A DNA stretch of 64,000 bases from the NCBI GenBank assembly GCA_019722365.1, contig JADFUC010001231.1, forward strand, positions 537,545 through 601,544. The letters are read 5' to 3'. Below the pieces are notes generated by a model. That model was not told where the DNA came from and did not search any database. It was given only the letters and a program-made list of their open reading frames with translations. A program made the position numbers and the translations under genes. Shown piece by piece: positions 49,151 to 61,509 of the stretch (its first letter is position 1; each line of letters opens with the position of its first letter). The stretch comes from Lithospermum erythrorhizon. Taxonomy: Eukaryota; Streptophyta; Magnoliopsida; Boraginales; Boraginaceae.

Positions 49151-49910
49151 TATGGAAAAAGAATAATTGATCACAAAGAGCTTATGAACAACCCCAAAAG
49201 CGATTGAGATGCTACTTTGTGGAAAAAGGTGATTAGGTGAAAAGAAATGTATGGACTTAAGAAGGTCGCCGGACAAAATATTTGTAAGTGAAGCCTTATT
49301 CGCCGTTTTACGGTTTTTATGTATTCATTTTCAAATAGTGTAATGGTTCAATTAACTAATTCTTTTGTTGTTTTTTGTACAATTGTAGGCGAGCAGCCTT
49401 TGATGACATGATATCGTTTTGGTGAGACAGTAAGAGCCCCTGGCTTCGACTCTTGAGTTCAGTCTTCCTTTTGCACATGCTTTTTGTTACTCGTTACCTA
49501 TTTGATATACTATGATGAGTTTGTTGCAGGGAACTTGATAAATCTTCAACGTTAGATATATTTTGTTGATTGTTCTTTACATTCTTTGTTAACAAAAGCA
49601 TTTGGAACTTTGGATGCTAGTTCTTGGCTGCTTTATTCTTTGTAATATGTTGATTGTTATTTGTTAAATTCTACGCCCATTTACGTGATACACATTAGCT
49701 ACGAGGAAGCTGCCAGTATGCTTGATTTTTAAATTGAATTGGGTGGGCCGGTTACCCGCCCCGGTTCGAACCGGGCGATTACCCGCCCGGTCTGAATCGG
49801 TCGATGCCGGTTCGAAAAAACCCGAAAACATCGATTAAGGTCGGTTTGGACGGTATATTAGCCGAGGCGGTCGCGGTCGCTAAAACCGGACATTATATTT
49901 CCCAAGATCA

Positions 49911-51076
49911 ATAAATACTCTTTCACATAAATATTTTCTCCTGTCATGTGTCCTAAATTCTGAAAATAGAGTTTTCAAGAGAAAGTTGCACTTAAGTAAG
50001 AGTGATCTCTTATGCTTGAGTTGGCTACGGATATGCGAATTCTCGATCATTGTGGATAAGAGGGCGAATAAATTAATAATAAAAAAAATATGAAAAACGA
50101 ATAACATAATTTCTTAAAGAAAAAACTTAATAAAATAATACTTTTCAAAAAACTAGGGGTACATTAGCCTATGCCCCTAGTTACTCCACTTACTATGCCC
50201 ACCATCTCTGGCGACATCTGTTAACTAATGCACAAAGAGTTGAATTGTAGCCGACTTGTATTCATTCTCCTTAGCTTTATGTGTTTGAATGTCAGTGAGA
50301 GAGCAGATGGTGGTAGTGCTACCTATTGATTGTTGATGGCTACACTTCATAACTTCATCTGTCACATCAACTCTTCAGATCATAATTATTGCCACTTACA
50401 AAATCTGGAAACTCTGGAAACTGGATCAAATTTACCGAATTCTATGGGACTCCAAAAACATGAAAGTCTCATAAATGAAATACAATAATCACTCAAATTC
50501 AAAATTATTGATGTTTCATATATCAATGTGAAGTTTTGATCATGGACTATTTAATTGTTACAATGGACTGAGCTTAACTTGTGTCTGGAGTCACAAATTA
50601 AGCCCATTAGTTATCAAATAATATTATTTACTCAAAATATGACTCGATCATATATCGGAAGATAATGGAGTAAGTCTTCTTGGTTGACTCCTTAGGTTTG
50701 AGTAAATCAAGTTCGTCATTTTATATCGAAAGTGTGGCTTGTCAGCATTACTTGGCCTTCAGTTCACTGTATAGGATAGCTACGGATGAATTAATCGCGG
50801 GATGTCGCCAATTAATTAGAGTGGAAACTTTCATTAGCAGGCGATATAAGATACGGCTTATGAGGTGAACACATGGCTGCGTGAAGATGCGGCAGAGTCT
50901 TTGATGCTGGCAGCTACAGTTAACACTGCTACAGTGCTTTCTTAGTTGAGAGTATAGGAGACTCGTGTGATTTTTATTGCGAGGTTAGTGGAATTATCAA
51001 AACTGGCATAACACATAAAAGACGGAAGTGAAGACTAGTAAACTCAAGTTATACTAAAATATCATTTCTTTCTCTT
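49911..51076. other. Intergenic
   Basis: No gene is supported. A 62-codon open frame at 50680 has no recognisable features. Confidence 0.4.
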
Positions 51077-51310
51077 TTACCATTTGTTGCACCATGTTAT
51101 GCAATATTCATTTTCTTTTAGATGAACATATAGAGCAAAGGATCCGTTTTCACTGCCATCTACAGACTCTTGATTGGACATTAGATATGGGTTGAGTAAT
51201 TTATGGTAGAGGCCACAAACATCAGATCCATTAACAACTTTACAGAGTGAAACAAAGGGAAGTCTTTTAAGCTTTCCAACTTGACGTGAAGTTCCCACAG
51301 ATGGTTTGCC
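51077..51310 (-). CDS. Possible terminal coding exon of an unidentified gene
   Basis: On the minus strand, an acceptor-like CATGACAG is followed by an open frame of about 77 residues to a stop at 51077. It begins GKPSVGTSRQVGKLKRLPFV and contains CKVVNGSDVCGLYHKLLNPY. The residue mix looks like a real folded protein and the frame is clean, but I cannot assign a family. No matching upstream exon is seen in 51.4-51.85 kb before the copia LTR begins. It may be a gene fragment stranded by the retroelement or the last exon of an unseen gene. Confidence 0.35.
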   Translation of the reverse strand, partial: GKPSVGTSRQVGKLKRLPFVSLCKVVNGSDVCGLYHKLLNPYLMSNQESVDGSENGSFALYVHLKENEYCITWCNKW

Positions 51311-51369
51311 TGTCATGAAAAAGTGGCAATAGGCAACGAGAGTTAAAATAAGATTCCAGAACATCACAA

Positions 51370-51852
51370 AACCATTATAATCAGGAGATCAGTTCTCATG
51401 CAATAAATTTACTCTTTGAAAACTGTTAATTCTAATATTTGCCACAAATACCATAACTGACTTTAGTATTTAAAGTTAAAACATAACACACTTGTTTTTT
51501 GTAAGAATCTTTCACTAAAATAGAAGTACAAAAGAAAGAGAAGTACAAACTAAGTGATATTGTCTTCACTGAATAAATAGACATAAAATATCATAGTTCA
51601 AGACCAAGTTCATTTGGAAAATGTAAGTTTATCAAATAGCCAAATAAGTAGAGTAGTCGCATAGTAATTAGATTAACAGAGCTACACAGATATTTGATAC
51701 ACTATGTAGGCATTTGACTTCTAGATAGGTCACATATCTCATTACTCCCACAATTCTATATAAAATGAGCCTATGCCATATATGTGGCGTCGTAACTTAG
51801 CAAAGAAGTGATAAACCTTTAATTTTTCTTATCAATTTTATTGCCCAGAGAC
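51370..51852. other. Intergenic next to copia LTR
   Basis: AT-rich sequence without recognisable coding content or clear repeat borders. Confidence 0.4.
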
Positions 51853-51988
51853 GGTTAAAATATATTGAGAATACCTATTATTTAATATCCTTTTCCTTTC
51901 TATAAGATTTACATATGTAAAATAAGAGGCCTCTTCCATCAATTTAGAATACATACAAATAAGTATACAAAGGTATGCCTATTTTACA
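51853..51988 (+). repeat. Outer copia left LTR
   Basis: Matches 61970-62101: shared AATATATT, TTTACATATGTA, AGAGGCC, TAGAATACA and the final GCCTATTTTACA. Its first bases are mutated relative to the right copy's TGTTAG. Confidence 0.85.
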
Positions 51989-52000
51989 TGGTACAGAGCC
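51989..52000 (+). other. Primer-binding site of the outer copia
   Basis: TGGTACAGAGCC follows the LTR directly and matches the usual initiator-Met tRNA site TGGTATCAGAGCC with one base missing. Confidence 0.8.
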
Positions 52001-52464
52001 TAAATTTCTTATCTTGGCTTTTTGGAATAGAGGTTAGAGTTTTAGATTGAAAAAAATTCGCTGATTTCGGAAAATTGGAGGCTGTCTCTACTCGGATTTT
52101 CGACACCGCCCCTCTCGATAGACTCAAAATCCTCCGGCTTGAGCCACTTACCGTATCGGTCTCCGCCGCCGCCTCCTTTGGCCGTGGCGTGAGGAGATCT
52201 GAGTTGATTTTTTTTCCTTCGCTCTACGGTCATTTGACAGTCCGTCAGCACATTATTGTGCTAATTTGGTAACATCTTTCCACTTCAATTTTAAGCTTTC
52301 AAGATTCTGTTTGGGTCTTTTTTTTTGGGGTATAATTTGCTTGTGGGCACATTAGTGTTTCGAGATGACTAGTGCTTGATACGGTGAAAATAAAGATAAG
52401 AAAAATTGATAAATGCGAAACTAAAGAAGTATTGAATTGTCCTACGTTATCTAAGATTCTTGAT

Positions 52465-53060
52465 AAATCGATTGGTTGGGGTTCTAATTATTATGATTGG
52501 TACGAAAACTATTATTTTATATTTGTAATATTGATAAGGGCGACCCGTATAAGCGATAATCTCGCCAGGTGACTTGTTTAAGCCACGGAACACAGGGATG
52601 ATGCTCGTTTATTTTTACAAATTCGTAATTCTATTGAGGGAGAAGTTCTTGGATTGATTAATCAGTGTGAAACAGTTAAAAAGAATTGATGGAATATTTG
52701 GAGTTTTTGTATTATGGATATACTCGAGGATATATGATGTTTATAACTTTCTCTGGTCTTTGAAAAACACGACAAGTCATGCTTTACTTTTATTTATGGA
52801 CTTGAAGATTTATGAAGAATTAAATAAGTTGCGTCTTTTAGTCTTGACATTAAGGTCAAACAGCAAACAAAAGAGAGACAAATAGGTATGCGCTAGGCTT
52901 CTCGCGAGGACTTCCTCATTTTGGTCAGTCTTAAATCTCGAATGCGTGAGTTACGAAGAGATTCTCGTTGGCGGATGTCTTTTACCGCGTCCTCCCGTAC
53001 AAAGCGATCTAATACTAATGTTCCGTCTCACAGTGCGTTGGTTAGTACACTCCGGGCACA
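52465..53060 (+). pseudogene. Outer copia gag remnant
   Basis: Across frameshifts the Gag signature appears: SNYYDWYENYYF, LIRATRISDNLA, DARLFLQIRNSIEGEVLGLI, then MDLKIYEELNKL near 52795. These match the UBN2-type Gag of short-LTR copia elements. Confidence 0.75.
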
Positions 53061-54119
53061 ACCTCCAGGTGTTCCATCTTCTCGATTGTTCGGTCTCTTG
53101 GTCCCCAATGCTTTACTCCCGAAAGAGCGAATATCGACATCGCGTGGGGCAAATCTAATGGGATTGGTGTTGTTTGTCATTGACCCAATACATGGCTTTA
53201 GTCGTTTGAGCGTGGTAGCCAGAAAACTTGATACAGCAAATGAGGGGAACTCTGCTGCCGTGTTGCGTACCGCTGCGATGGATCCGTCAATCTGTCGCGA
53301 TTTACGCGGATGAGTTTGCCCAATTCCACGTTGTATCGAGATTCTTTAAAGGGTTCGTCTGGCCTACCCATTTCCTGCTTGCTTGATTGAGGTAACGAGA
53401 ATCGTCTCTCTCGCCATCTTGAAATTTATCATTGATCTTTGGTGCCCGCAGATCGTATGTCGGGTAATTCCAATATTTTTACTAATTGCAGTCGATACTT
53501 TCTCGCGGTGTCAACTTTCAGGCGTGGGCTACGTTCATGAGTCATTGGGCTGGAATCGTTAACCTCTATAAAATATCTTTATCCCAATGTGTTACATTTT
53601 ACGATTTTCATTTAACCTTTTATTGATCGATTAGAGCACCCATGAAACTAAAGCATTTGTATATTCTATCTGATTATTGTTTGTTTTTAGGATGCTTCTG
53701 ACCGAATGAGATTATTGGTAAAAGCCGAATACAGAGGATTATACATGTTAGATGACTCGAATCACCCGTTCGCATGTTGTAGTGTGGCGTCTTCTATGAA
53801 GCTCGTTGTCGGGATTTGAATTAAATCCCCGTCTGTCGTCCACACAAAGAAGTTGTGTCCACTGATTTAGTGCACAGTATGCGTTTTGGGTGTGAGTAGG
53901 TGTCGGTTTTCTAAACACCGTCGTTTTAGTTCTAGTCACCGAGTCGATAAGCAGAACTCTTGCTCCCTTTTGAATTAGATCATTCAGATATTTGGGTCTT
54001 GTCGGTTGTGTCTCAAAGTGGTCATCGGTATTTTGTTACTTTGTGGATGATTATTCTCGTGTAGCAGTTATTTTATTAAGCGTCCCGATCACGAATTACT
54101 TTACGCTTTTTGTATCTTT

Positions 54120-54520
54120 TGTGTTGTAATTAACATAGTATTAAAATTCTAAGGAGTGATAATGCAAAAGAATATGTGTCCGGATGTTTTCAAAATTATA
54201 TGTCTCAAAATGGCATATTGCACACATCATCGTGTGTTGTCTCCATCTCGAGAATGGTGTCGCTGAGCGTAAGAATAGACATCTCTGAGCGACTAGAGCT
54301 TTATTATTTCTGGTAGGTATCACAAAACCTTTAGGTTGATCTTTAAATCCTTTGCGTGTTTTCTAATCAATGTGTACTAAATGCATTACTCATTGGTGAG
54401 TCCACAAGTATCATATTCTTTCTGAAACGTTATTCCCTATTGATCGAAAAGTGTTTGGATGTACCTGTTTTGTTGGGATGTACGTTCCTCGGTTACCAAA
54501 TTAGATCTAGTCTTTAAAGG
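54120..54520 (+). pseudogene. Outer copia integrase, 5' part
   Basis: LRSDNAKEYVSGCFQNYMSQ is readable near 54145-54210, with the Asp-Asn and Glu of the integrase core. The stretch ending in a KG-I sequence at 54520 is cut by the inner element and resumes at 59958 as FLGYSRYQNGYRCYSPSLKR. Confidence 0.8.
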
Positions 54521-54526
54521 TATATT

Positions 54527-55232
54527 TGTTGGAGTTGAAAACCATTTTTACCGTTGTTACCAGCATGCGTCGAGAGGTTAAACCGAGAGGGTCATAAAGT
54601 GACCGAGGTCTCGATGCGATCTCGATGGGGCATGATGGAGGTCTCGATAATGTTCGATTAATGGGATTGGAGTTTTTTGCATCGAGTGCTCATCGAGATA
54701 GGAGATGCCGATGGAGCATCGAGTGCGGCTCGTGACGGGAAGTGCCGATGGCGGGTGTGATGGGTTGCAATATGTGATGGGCGGGCATCGAGCCTCGTCG
54801 ACCGAGAGATACCGATGGGAGTCTCGATAGGCAGCGGATGAAGAGATTAAATGAAGGGTTGGCCTCAAATTTTCATCATTCCAAATATGAAATCTATCTA
54901 GACTTCTTCCAAGATCATTAGAGTTGTTCTCTAATTAATTTGTATCATTTGATTATCATCCTAAACTAAATCTAGAGTGTAGATTTGTCATTGAGAATAC
55001 TAGATTATAAAGTATTACTCAATTAGAGATTTTAGCTTGATAGATCTTTGTAACAATCTTCCTGAGTTGATTTTAGTTGATTTTGTAAACAACAGTCATA
55101 CTACTGTATTTGAGGAGAGCACGTATAAAAGATCGGCATTGTTGCCATTATTTACTTACATCATTATTATTGTTTATTCGGATTTATTATTATATCAGGT
55201 GGTGGATTGGGTGTATTGGCGGTTAATATACA
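54527..55232 (+). repeat. Inner copia left LTR
   Basis: Begins TGTTGGAGTTGAA and ends TTAATATACA. U3 is crowded with CTCGAT/ATCGAG words. The copy matches 59244-59957 with many small indels and substitutions, so the insertion is not recent unless the assembly is poor here. Confidence 0.92.
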
Positions 55233-55250
55233 GGTGAGTATCGAGCTTGA
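55233..55250 (+). other. Primer-binding site of the inner copia
   Basis: GGTGAGTATCGAGCTTGAG follows the LTR and is a mutated form of the Met-tRNA site TGGTATCAGAGC. Confidence 0.6.
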
Positions 55251-55259
55251 GTTCTTGAT

Positions 55260-55800
55260 ATAGATTATCTGAAATACAATGTCGAAGAACAAAGGAGTGC
55301 CGACACATGCTGTAGATAAATTTGATGGGGTAGATTTCGCCCATTAGAAAATGAATATGGAAGATTATTTGTACGGGAAGAAGCTTCATAAGCCTTTAGG
55401 TGAGAAGCCCGCGACTGGAGGATGATAGATAGAGATGAACTACATAGGCAGTGCTTTGGGTATTGTGAGTCTGTGCTTGTCTAGAAACGTGGTTGCTAAT
55501 GTTGCAAAAGAGACCACGACAAAGGGTTTGATGAAAGCTTTGTCGGGTTTGTATGAGAAACCGTCCGCCAACAATAAAGTACGGTTAATGAAGCAATTGT
55601 TTCACTTGAGAATGTCAAATAATACTCCATTCTTTGGCTGAATAATTTGATCGATAAATCAGGTGTCTCTGATGAGTTAACTTTGAAGATGAATTACAAG
55701 CATTAATACTATTAGCATCCTTGCGGATAGTTGGAAGCCGATGAAGTACATTTGTTAGTAATTGATCGGAAATGAAATTCTGACTTAAGGTAGTCGAAGA
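55260..55800 (+). pseudogene. Inner copia gag remnant
   Basis: LCLSRNVVANVAKETTTKGL, then MKALSGLYEKPSANNKVRLM and KQLFHLRMS, is the UBN2 Gag domain (about 55465-55640). Stops break the frame before and after. Confidence 0.85.
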
Positions 55801-55972
55801 AGCGATGTTTATTAGAAGAAGTTGGGAGGATTGATGTGGAGAAAGAGTTATGCATTGAATGTAGATAGAGGTAGGAACTATGATAGGGGAAATAGCAAGA
55901 ATAAATGGAGGTCAAAGTCGAGAGTTAGGAGTAAGTCGAAATTTGGAGGACGTACTCTAGAATGTTGTATGG

Positions 55973-56407
55973 TTGTGGCGAGGCGGTGTGTTGAGTAATG
56001 CAAAGCCTCTGGTAGTCGAGACAACAACAAAAATGACGTCAATGTTGTTAATGATTGCGGATGCATTACTCTTGTCAGTTGATTGTTCTATAAATTCTTG
56101 GATTCTGGATTCTGGTGCATCATTTCATACTACACCCACTCGGGATATAATGATGAATTATATGGCCGGAGATTATGGGACGGTTCATCTTGCCGATGGT
56201 GAGCCACTGAAGATTGTAGGGATGGGAGATGTAAATTTGAAGCTGTCAAATGGTTCTATCTGGAAGTTGACAAAAGTGAGACACGTACCGAAGCTAGTGA
56301 AGAGCTTGATATCAGTGAGTCAGTTGGATGGAGATGGTTATCGAACGACGTTCGGTGAAGACAACTGGAAAGTAGCTCGTGGTGCAATGACTGTAGCTCG
56401 AGGTTAG
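55973..56407 (+). pseudogene. Inner copia protease
   Basis: The longest clean frame of this element. It holds WILDSGASFHTTPTRDIMMN with the catalytic DSGA, VHLADGEPLKIVGMGDVNL and VRHVPKLVKSLISVSQLD. The copia protease domain is nearly complete, but the polyprotein around it is broken. Confidence 0.88.
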
Positions 56408-56599
56408 AAGATAGGTACATTGTACCTTATTGGAAGTTCTCGAGGAAGGCGATAGGCGATGTTGATAGTTTTGAGAAAGGCGATGTTGTGGCCTGTCGAT
56501 TGGTCGCGTAGTGAAAGGTATGAAATTACTTGTTTGAATAATTTGATACACGAGGTTAAAATCTGTTCATCATCGTATACGCTGAGAGTTTTGTTACGG

Positions 56600-57365
56600 G
56601 AAAGTAGTAGAAAGTTAATTTTGGTAAAATTGGGGTTGAGGCAATCTAAGAGGCTTAAGTTAGTTCACCACGGATGTTTGGGGACTGCGGTTGGTTACGT
56701 AGGAGAGTTCAATGTACTATATAACGCCGTTGTTAATGCGAAGAAGGTTTGAGTTTATTTCATGAAGCATAAATCTAAAATTAATATGGAAGTTTTCAAG
56801 AAATGAAAACTATGGTTGAGAAGCGAGACATTTAGAAAGTGAAGTGTTTGGTCGTCGATAATGGGGAGTGAATATCACGTAGAGATTTCAAACAATATTG
56901 TCACGAGAATGGAATCGAGAATGTGAAGACTATTCGGGAACACTTGACAAGCGGGTATTTGAAAGGATGAACAAAACGCTAAATGAACGTGCTCGGAGCA
57001 TGAGGTTACATTGTGGTTTACCTCAAACATTCTGGGCGGACGCAATCAATACTGCAACCTTCTTGATAAACAGAGGACCTTCAGTCCCTCTGAATTTCAA
57101 AATTCCTGAAGAAATGTGGAGTTCGAAGAAGGTAAACTATTCTTTCACGGAAGACTATTCTTTCCTGAAAGTATTTGGTTGTTTAGCTTATGTTTATGTT
57201 GATGCAAATGCTAGAAATAAGCTTGAGGCAAAATCTAACATTTGTTATTTTATTGGTTATGGCGATGATGAGATGGGATATCGGTTCTATGATTTGAAGA
57301 ATTGGAAGATCATATGTAGCAAGGATGTGGTCTTTAATGAACAGGTGTTATATAAAGACAGATAG
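56600..57365 (+). pseudogene. Inner copia integrase
   Basis: From 56965 an open frame reads RMNKTLNERARSMRLHCGLP, QTFWADAINTATFLINRGPS, LKVFGCLAYVYVDANARNKL and GYGDDEMGYRFYDLKNWKII. This is the catalytic-core end and C-terminal part of a TNT1-94-type integrase. The preceding core is frameshifted. Confidence 0.88.
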
Positions 57366-57789
57366 AAAGTGTTGGAGGAGAAAGAAGTGGAAGAAGAAGT
57401 CACAGCTGAAATACCCGAGAATTCAAGCGAGGATAAGGTGCGTGACTCGGTTTTAGCTGAAAGACATATCTTAGATCGTGCCCCTTAACCACAAAGATCA
57501 ACACGAAGATCCTTTTGTTGATATACTTACCTTTAGAGATGAGTTCGAGATGAAGGGAGACGATAAGAGTGCATTGAAAATATTTACGGTAATGATCACT
57601 TAAAGGAAGAAAATATTTCTATTCTTGATCGAAGGAAAACGAGTCGAGAAGAGGTAAAGTCGGCAAACCTGACTGGAGGTATTCCTGTAACTGCATTGTT
57701 AACTAACGGTGAGCCCGTTAGTTATGATGAAGCGATGCAATGTAGTTTATTCAATTAAATTAGAGTTAGCGTCTGAGAGGAGATAGAGT

Positions 57790-58480
57790 CATTAACCAAA
57801 TATGGCGTGGGAGTTGGTTAGACCGCCGGGGAAGCTTGAGAAAAGAATATTGCGAGAATAAATGGAGTATCGAATCAAGGAAGAGCAGGATGAAACAAAT
57901 GGTACTGGCTTCGTTTGGTTGTCAAGATTTCAACAAAAGGAAGAGTATTGACTACTGTTTGAAATATTCTCACAGTAGTCAAACTTGTGTGTCGAGCGTG
58001 CGGGATTGGTAGCGAGATGATGCGCCGTGTCGGATGGATGTAAATTGTGTTTCTAAATGGTGATCTTGATGAAGAATTATTCATAAAAGCGACCTCGAGG
58101 CTTTGAGGTTAAAGGAAAGAAAGAACAGTGCCTTGAGCTTAAGAGAGCTTGTATGGCTTGAAACAAGCTCACACGAGGTAGTGGAATATTACTTTTTGAT
58201 AAATTTGCTAAAGGGACAGTTTGTGAGTTGTGAGACCGATCACTGCTATTACATAGGGAAGTTTGAAAAAAAGATTATATTTATCTTCTTCTTTATGTTA
58301 TGATATATTGATAGTGGGAGCTGATTTGCAAAAGATTAACATGTTAAAGAAAGAGTTGTCGGTAAGATTTGCGATGAAGGACCTAGGTGATGTGAAACAA
58401 ATTAGGGATGAGAATAATGATCGGTATTCTGCGAGATTGATACAAAGAAAGAATACTGAAGAATTTGGATGCAAAGCTGG
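57790..58480 (+). pseudogene. Inner copia reverse transcriptase remnant
   Basis: Pieces of the RT are readable in several frames: a knock-on of the KARLV/GFQQKEGIDY region near 57900, LNGDLDEE near 58060, and then MLKKELSVRFAMKDLGDVKQ near 58345. Heavily broken. Confidence 0.75.
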
Positions 58481-58529
58481 TTAGTACCGATTATTTGCTC
58501 ATTTTCCAGTATCGTAGAACAATCACGAG

Positions 58530-59165
58530 GCCGAAGATGAATTGGAGCATATGGATAGGAGTGTCTTATGCCTCACGATATTGCACATGTTGTGAGAGTT
58601 GTTAGTAGATATATGTCGAGCCAGGGAGAAGACATTAGGAAGGCTGTGAAGTGGATTTTGAAATACTTGAATGGTAGTGCTAAAAATCCTTGTGTTTAGA
58701 AAATCTAATATGGGAAATTTGATAGGATATGTAGATCTTGTGCCGGTGGTGATGTGAATGTGAGAATCTACTAGTGGATATGTATTTATGTTTTGGAGAG
58801 TCACTATGACTAGTTGGAGATTAAGTTGCAACCTATAGTAGCATTGTCTAGTTGTGAAGCTGCGTATGTTGCTATGGCTGAAGCTGTAAAGGAGATGATA
58901 TGGTTGCAGACTTTTTATGAAGGAGTTGAATCTTGAGCATGGATGCTTAACACGTTGTCTTTGTGATAGTGAGAGTGTGCTATCGCGAAATCGTGTTTAA
59001 ATGCGAGGACCAAATATAGGGCGAGTACCATTTCATACGTTATGTATTGGAGGATGGAGTTCTGAAGCTTGATAAGATTCTTGGAGATCGGAATCCGGCG
59101 GATATGTTTACAAAGGTGGTAAACAAGGAGAAGTTGAAGTTGTGTTCGACTTCAGTTAACCTTCA
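58530..59165 (+). pseudogene. Inner copia RNase H remnant
   Basis: DIAHVVRVVSRYMSSQGE-like, VKWILKYLNGS and AAYVAMAEAVKEMIWLQ stretches are readable across frameshifts, the standard copia RNase H order. Confidence 0.75.
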
Positions 59166-59243
59166 GAGCGAATAGTTCGAAGGTCTTTGTTGCGGAGGCC
59201 AGAGGACTTGAGCGGTGATTGAAAATATTTTCAAGTGGGAGAT

Positions 59244-59957
59244 TGTTGGAGTTGAAGACCATTTTAAATTGTTACTGGCACGTAAATCGAGACGGTCATC
59301 GACCGAGGGTCTCGATACCGGTCTCGATGGAGGGCACGATGGAGGTCTCGATAATGTTCCAGTGTCTGATTGAGTTTTGCATCGAGTGCTCATCGAGACC
59401 AGGAGGTCTCGATGAAGGGGTCTCGATGGAGCATCGAGTGCAGCTATCGTGACCCAGGAGGTCTCGATGGCGGGTCACGATGAGGTTGCAGTATGTGATG
59501 GGCGGGCGTCGAGGCCGGAGGTACCGATGGAGAATGGAACGCGGATGAAGAGATTAAATGAAGGGTTGACCTTATTTATTCATCATTCCAAATATATTTT
59601 CAATACAAAATCATCTAGACTTCTTCCAAGATCATTAGAGTTGTTCTCTAATTAATTTGTATCATTTGATTATCATCCTAAACTAAATCTAGAGTGTAGA
59701 TTTGTCATTGAGAATATAGATTATAACGTATTACTCAATTAGAGAGTTCCAACGATAGATCTTTGTAACAATCTTCCTGAGTTTATTTTAGTGGATTAGC
59801 AATGACAACGGGGCGTACCTACTAACCTTTGAGGGAACACGTATAAAGATCTGGTGTTGTTTATTTACCGTATTTACTTCTATCGTTATTGTTTGTTGAT
59901 TTATTGCATATATCAAGGTGGTGGGTTGGGTGTTAATTGGTCATTAATATCCTAACA
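59244..59957 (+). repeat. Inner copia right LTR
   Basis: Partner of 54527-55232, ending CCTAACA before the second TATATT target copy. Confidence 0.92.
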
Positions 59958-60130
59958 TATATTTCTTGGGTACTCTCGCTATCAGAATGGATACCGATGT
60001 TATTCCCCATCTCTAAAGCGATATATTGTTTCCATTGATGTTACTTTCTTTGAGCGGATACCTTTCTTTTCCTGTTCAAATCATGCTTGGGGAGGATGAT
60101 GATTGGTTGATGTATGACATAGTTAAGTAC
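59958..60130 (+). pseudogene. Outer copia integrase, 3' part
   Basis: Resumes the frame cut at 54520 with FLGYSRYQNGYRCYSPSLKR and YIVSIDVTFFE, the end of a copia integrase. Confidence 0.85.
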
Positions 60131-60499
60131 GTTTCTGCTGACTCCTCGCGATAGTGTACCTCGAAGTGTGTTTGCCTCGTCTTGGTGCCCATCTATCCCC
60201 GGACAGCGCCCAGGTTGGTTCCTCACTTTGAACCCTTTGCGAGCGTGTATACAAGAGCGTCGGCTGATAACGTTCCCCGATCCTCACATCCTCGATTAGG
60301 TGTCCGATCGGCCTCATCCCTACATCGCGCGATCAGGCCTTGGGCGATAATCAACCTATTGCTCTTCGTAAAGAGTAAAAAGTTGTACCTATCCTATTTC
60401 TTCTTTTATGCTCTTATGATCATTGTCTCCTTAATCCTTTCTCCTAAATTGTTCTGAAGCCTTAGCTCATTACGATTATTTGCAATGGTAGAAAATAAA

Positions 60500-61100
60500 T
60501 CCCTTAAGTGTGTAATGGTACTTGGGATTTGGTAGACTTACTGTGGAAATATGTTGTTGGTTGCAAATGGTGTTTTGTTAAAACTAATCTGATGGGTCAA
60601 TTGCTCGGTTAAAAGCTCGTACATTTGCCAAGGTTATCTGTGAACTTATGGTGTTGATTATTTCGATACTTTTGCTCCACATTGCTTCTAAATGAACATA
60701 CATCGGAATTGTTTCTTTCTTTGGCTGCCATGATTCAGCAGTTGTATCAACTTGATATCAGAATGCTTTCTTAAATAGTGATCTTGAGGAAGAGAGTATA
60801 TATGGAAAGCGACCTCACAGGTTTTGTTCTTTCCGAGATCGTATGGGCAAAGGAGGAAGAAAGTTTGTTATCTTCGAAAATCTTTGTATGGATTGAAACA
60901 GAGTCCACGAGCATGGTATGGAAAGTTTAGTGAAGCTATCAAACGATTCGGGATGTTGACATGTAAGTCTGATGAATCTGTGTTCTATCATGATGCGATG
61001 TTGATGTCGTTCTACTTGTGTGGTTTATGTTATTGATATTGTTATTGCGGAAGTGATTATGTCGATGTGCATCTCTTAAGTCGTTCCTTCAAGATCGGAT
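60500..61100 (+). pseudogene. Outer copia reverse transcriptase remnant
   Basis: VVGCKWCF-type and KARTFAKV-type pieces near 60560-60630 are followed by LRKSLYGLKQSPRAWYGKFS near 60860-60930, then KSDESVFYHDA. The YVDD box lies in a broken stretch and is not cleanly readable. Confidence 0.8.
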
Positions 61101-61509
61101 TTCATACTAAAGATAGAAGATGCGTTGAAATACTTCTTGGTGAAGTTAGCAAAGAGCAAGAAAGACATTTTCTGTCTTAGAAATATGTGATGAACATGGG
61201 AAAGCTGAAAATTGGAGTTCAAAATAGCACTCAATGGCTCCCAGCGTTCGACTTCACGCATGATGGAAAATTATTTGACAAAGAAGGTATCGGAGGTTGT
61301 GAAAGTTGAATTATCTTAGAGTAACTCGACACGATATAACGCATTTGTTGTCATTAAGGTTAGTCGGTTCATGTAGAGAATCCAACTATTCATCGTTGGG
61401 AGGCTCTAGAACATATATTATGTTATCTCGATAGACACCGGGGCCAAGAATATGATTCTAATCATATATAACCACTCGCGTTAGTGTTTTTGAGACTCGA
61501 TTGGGGCGG

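Larger units (their letters stand above)
45630..49910 (+). mobile_element. Second hAT element, decayed
   Basis: GC-rich ends carry many ACCCGCC/GGCGGGT and CCGGTTCGAA-type words (45.65-45.75 kb and 49.74-49.88 kb), typical of subterminal regions of RICESLEEPER-type hATs. Transposase fragments lie between them on the plus strand. Exact terminal repeats could not be fixed. Confidence 0.6.
54527..59957 (+). mobile_element. Inner Ty1/copia retrotransposon (TNT1-94 pol type)
   Basis: Complete structure: LTRs of 706 and 714 bp beginning TGTTGG, PBS, gag, protease, integrase, reverse transcriptase, RNase H and a polypurine tract (AAGTGGGAGA just before 59244). A 6-bp target duplication TATATT flanks it (54521-54526, 59958-59963). 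The reading frames are broken in many places. It inserted into the integrase gene of the outer copia element, so it is the younger of the two. Confidence 0.92.

Noticed and set aside
49740..49800. GGTTCGAACC, a tRNA B-box-like word
   Set aside because: It is part of the CCGG-rich end of the second hAT; no cloverleaf or A box is present.
52042..52272. Overlapping frames on both strands after the outer copia PBS
   Set aside because: This is the leader of the copia element; neither translation matches gag.
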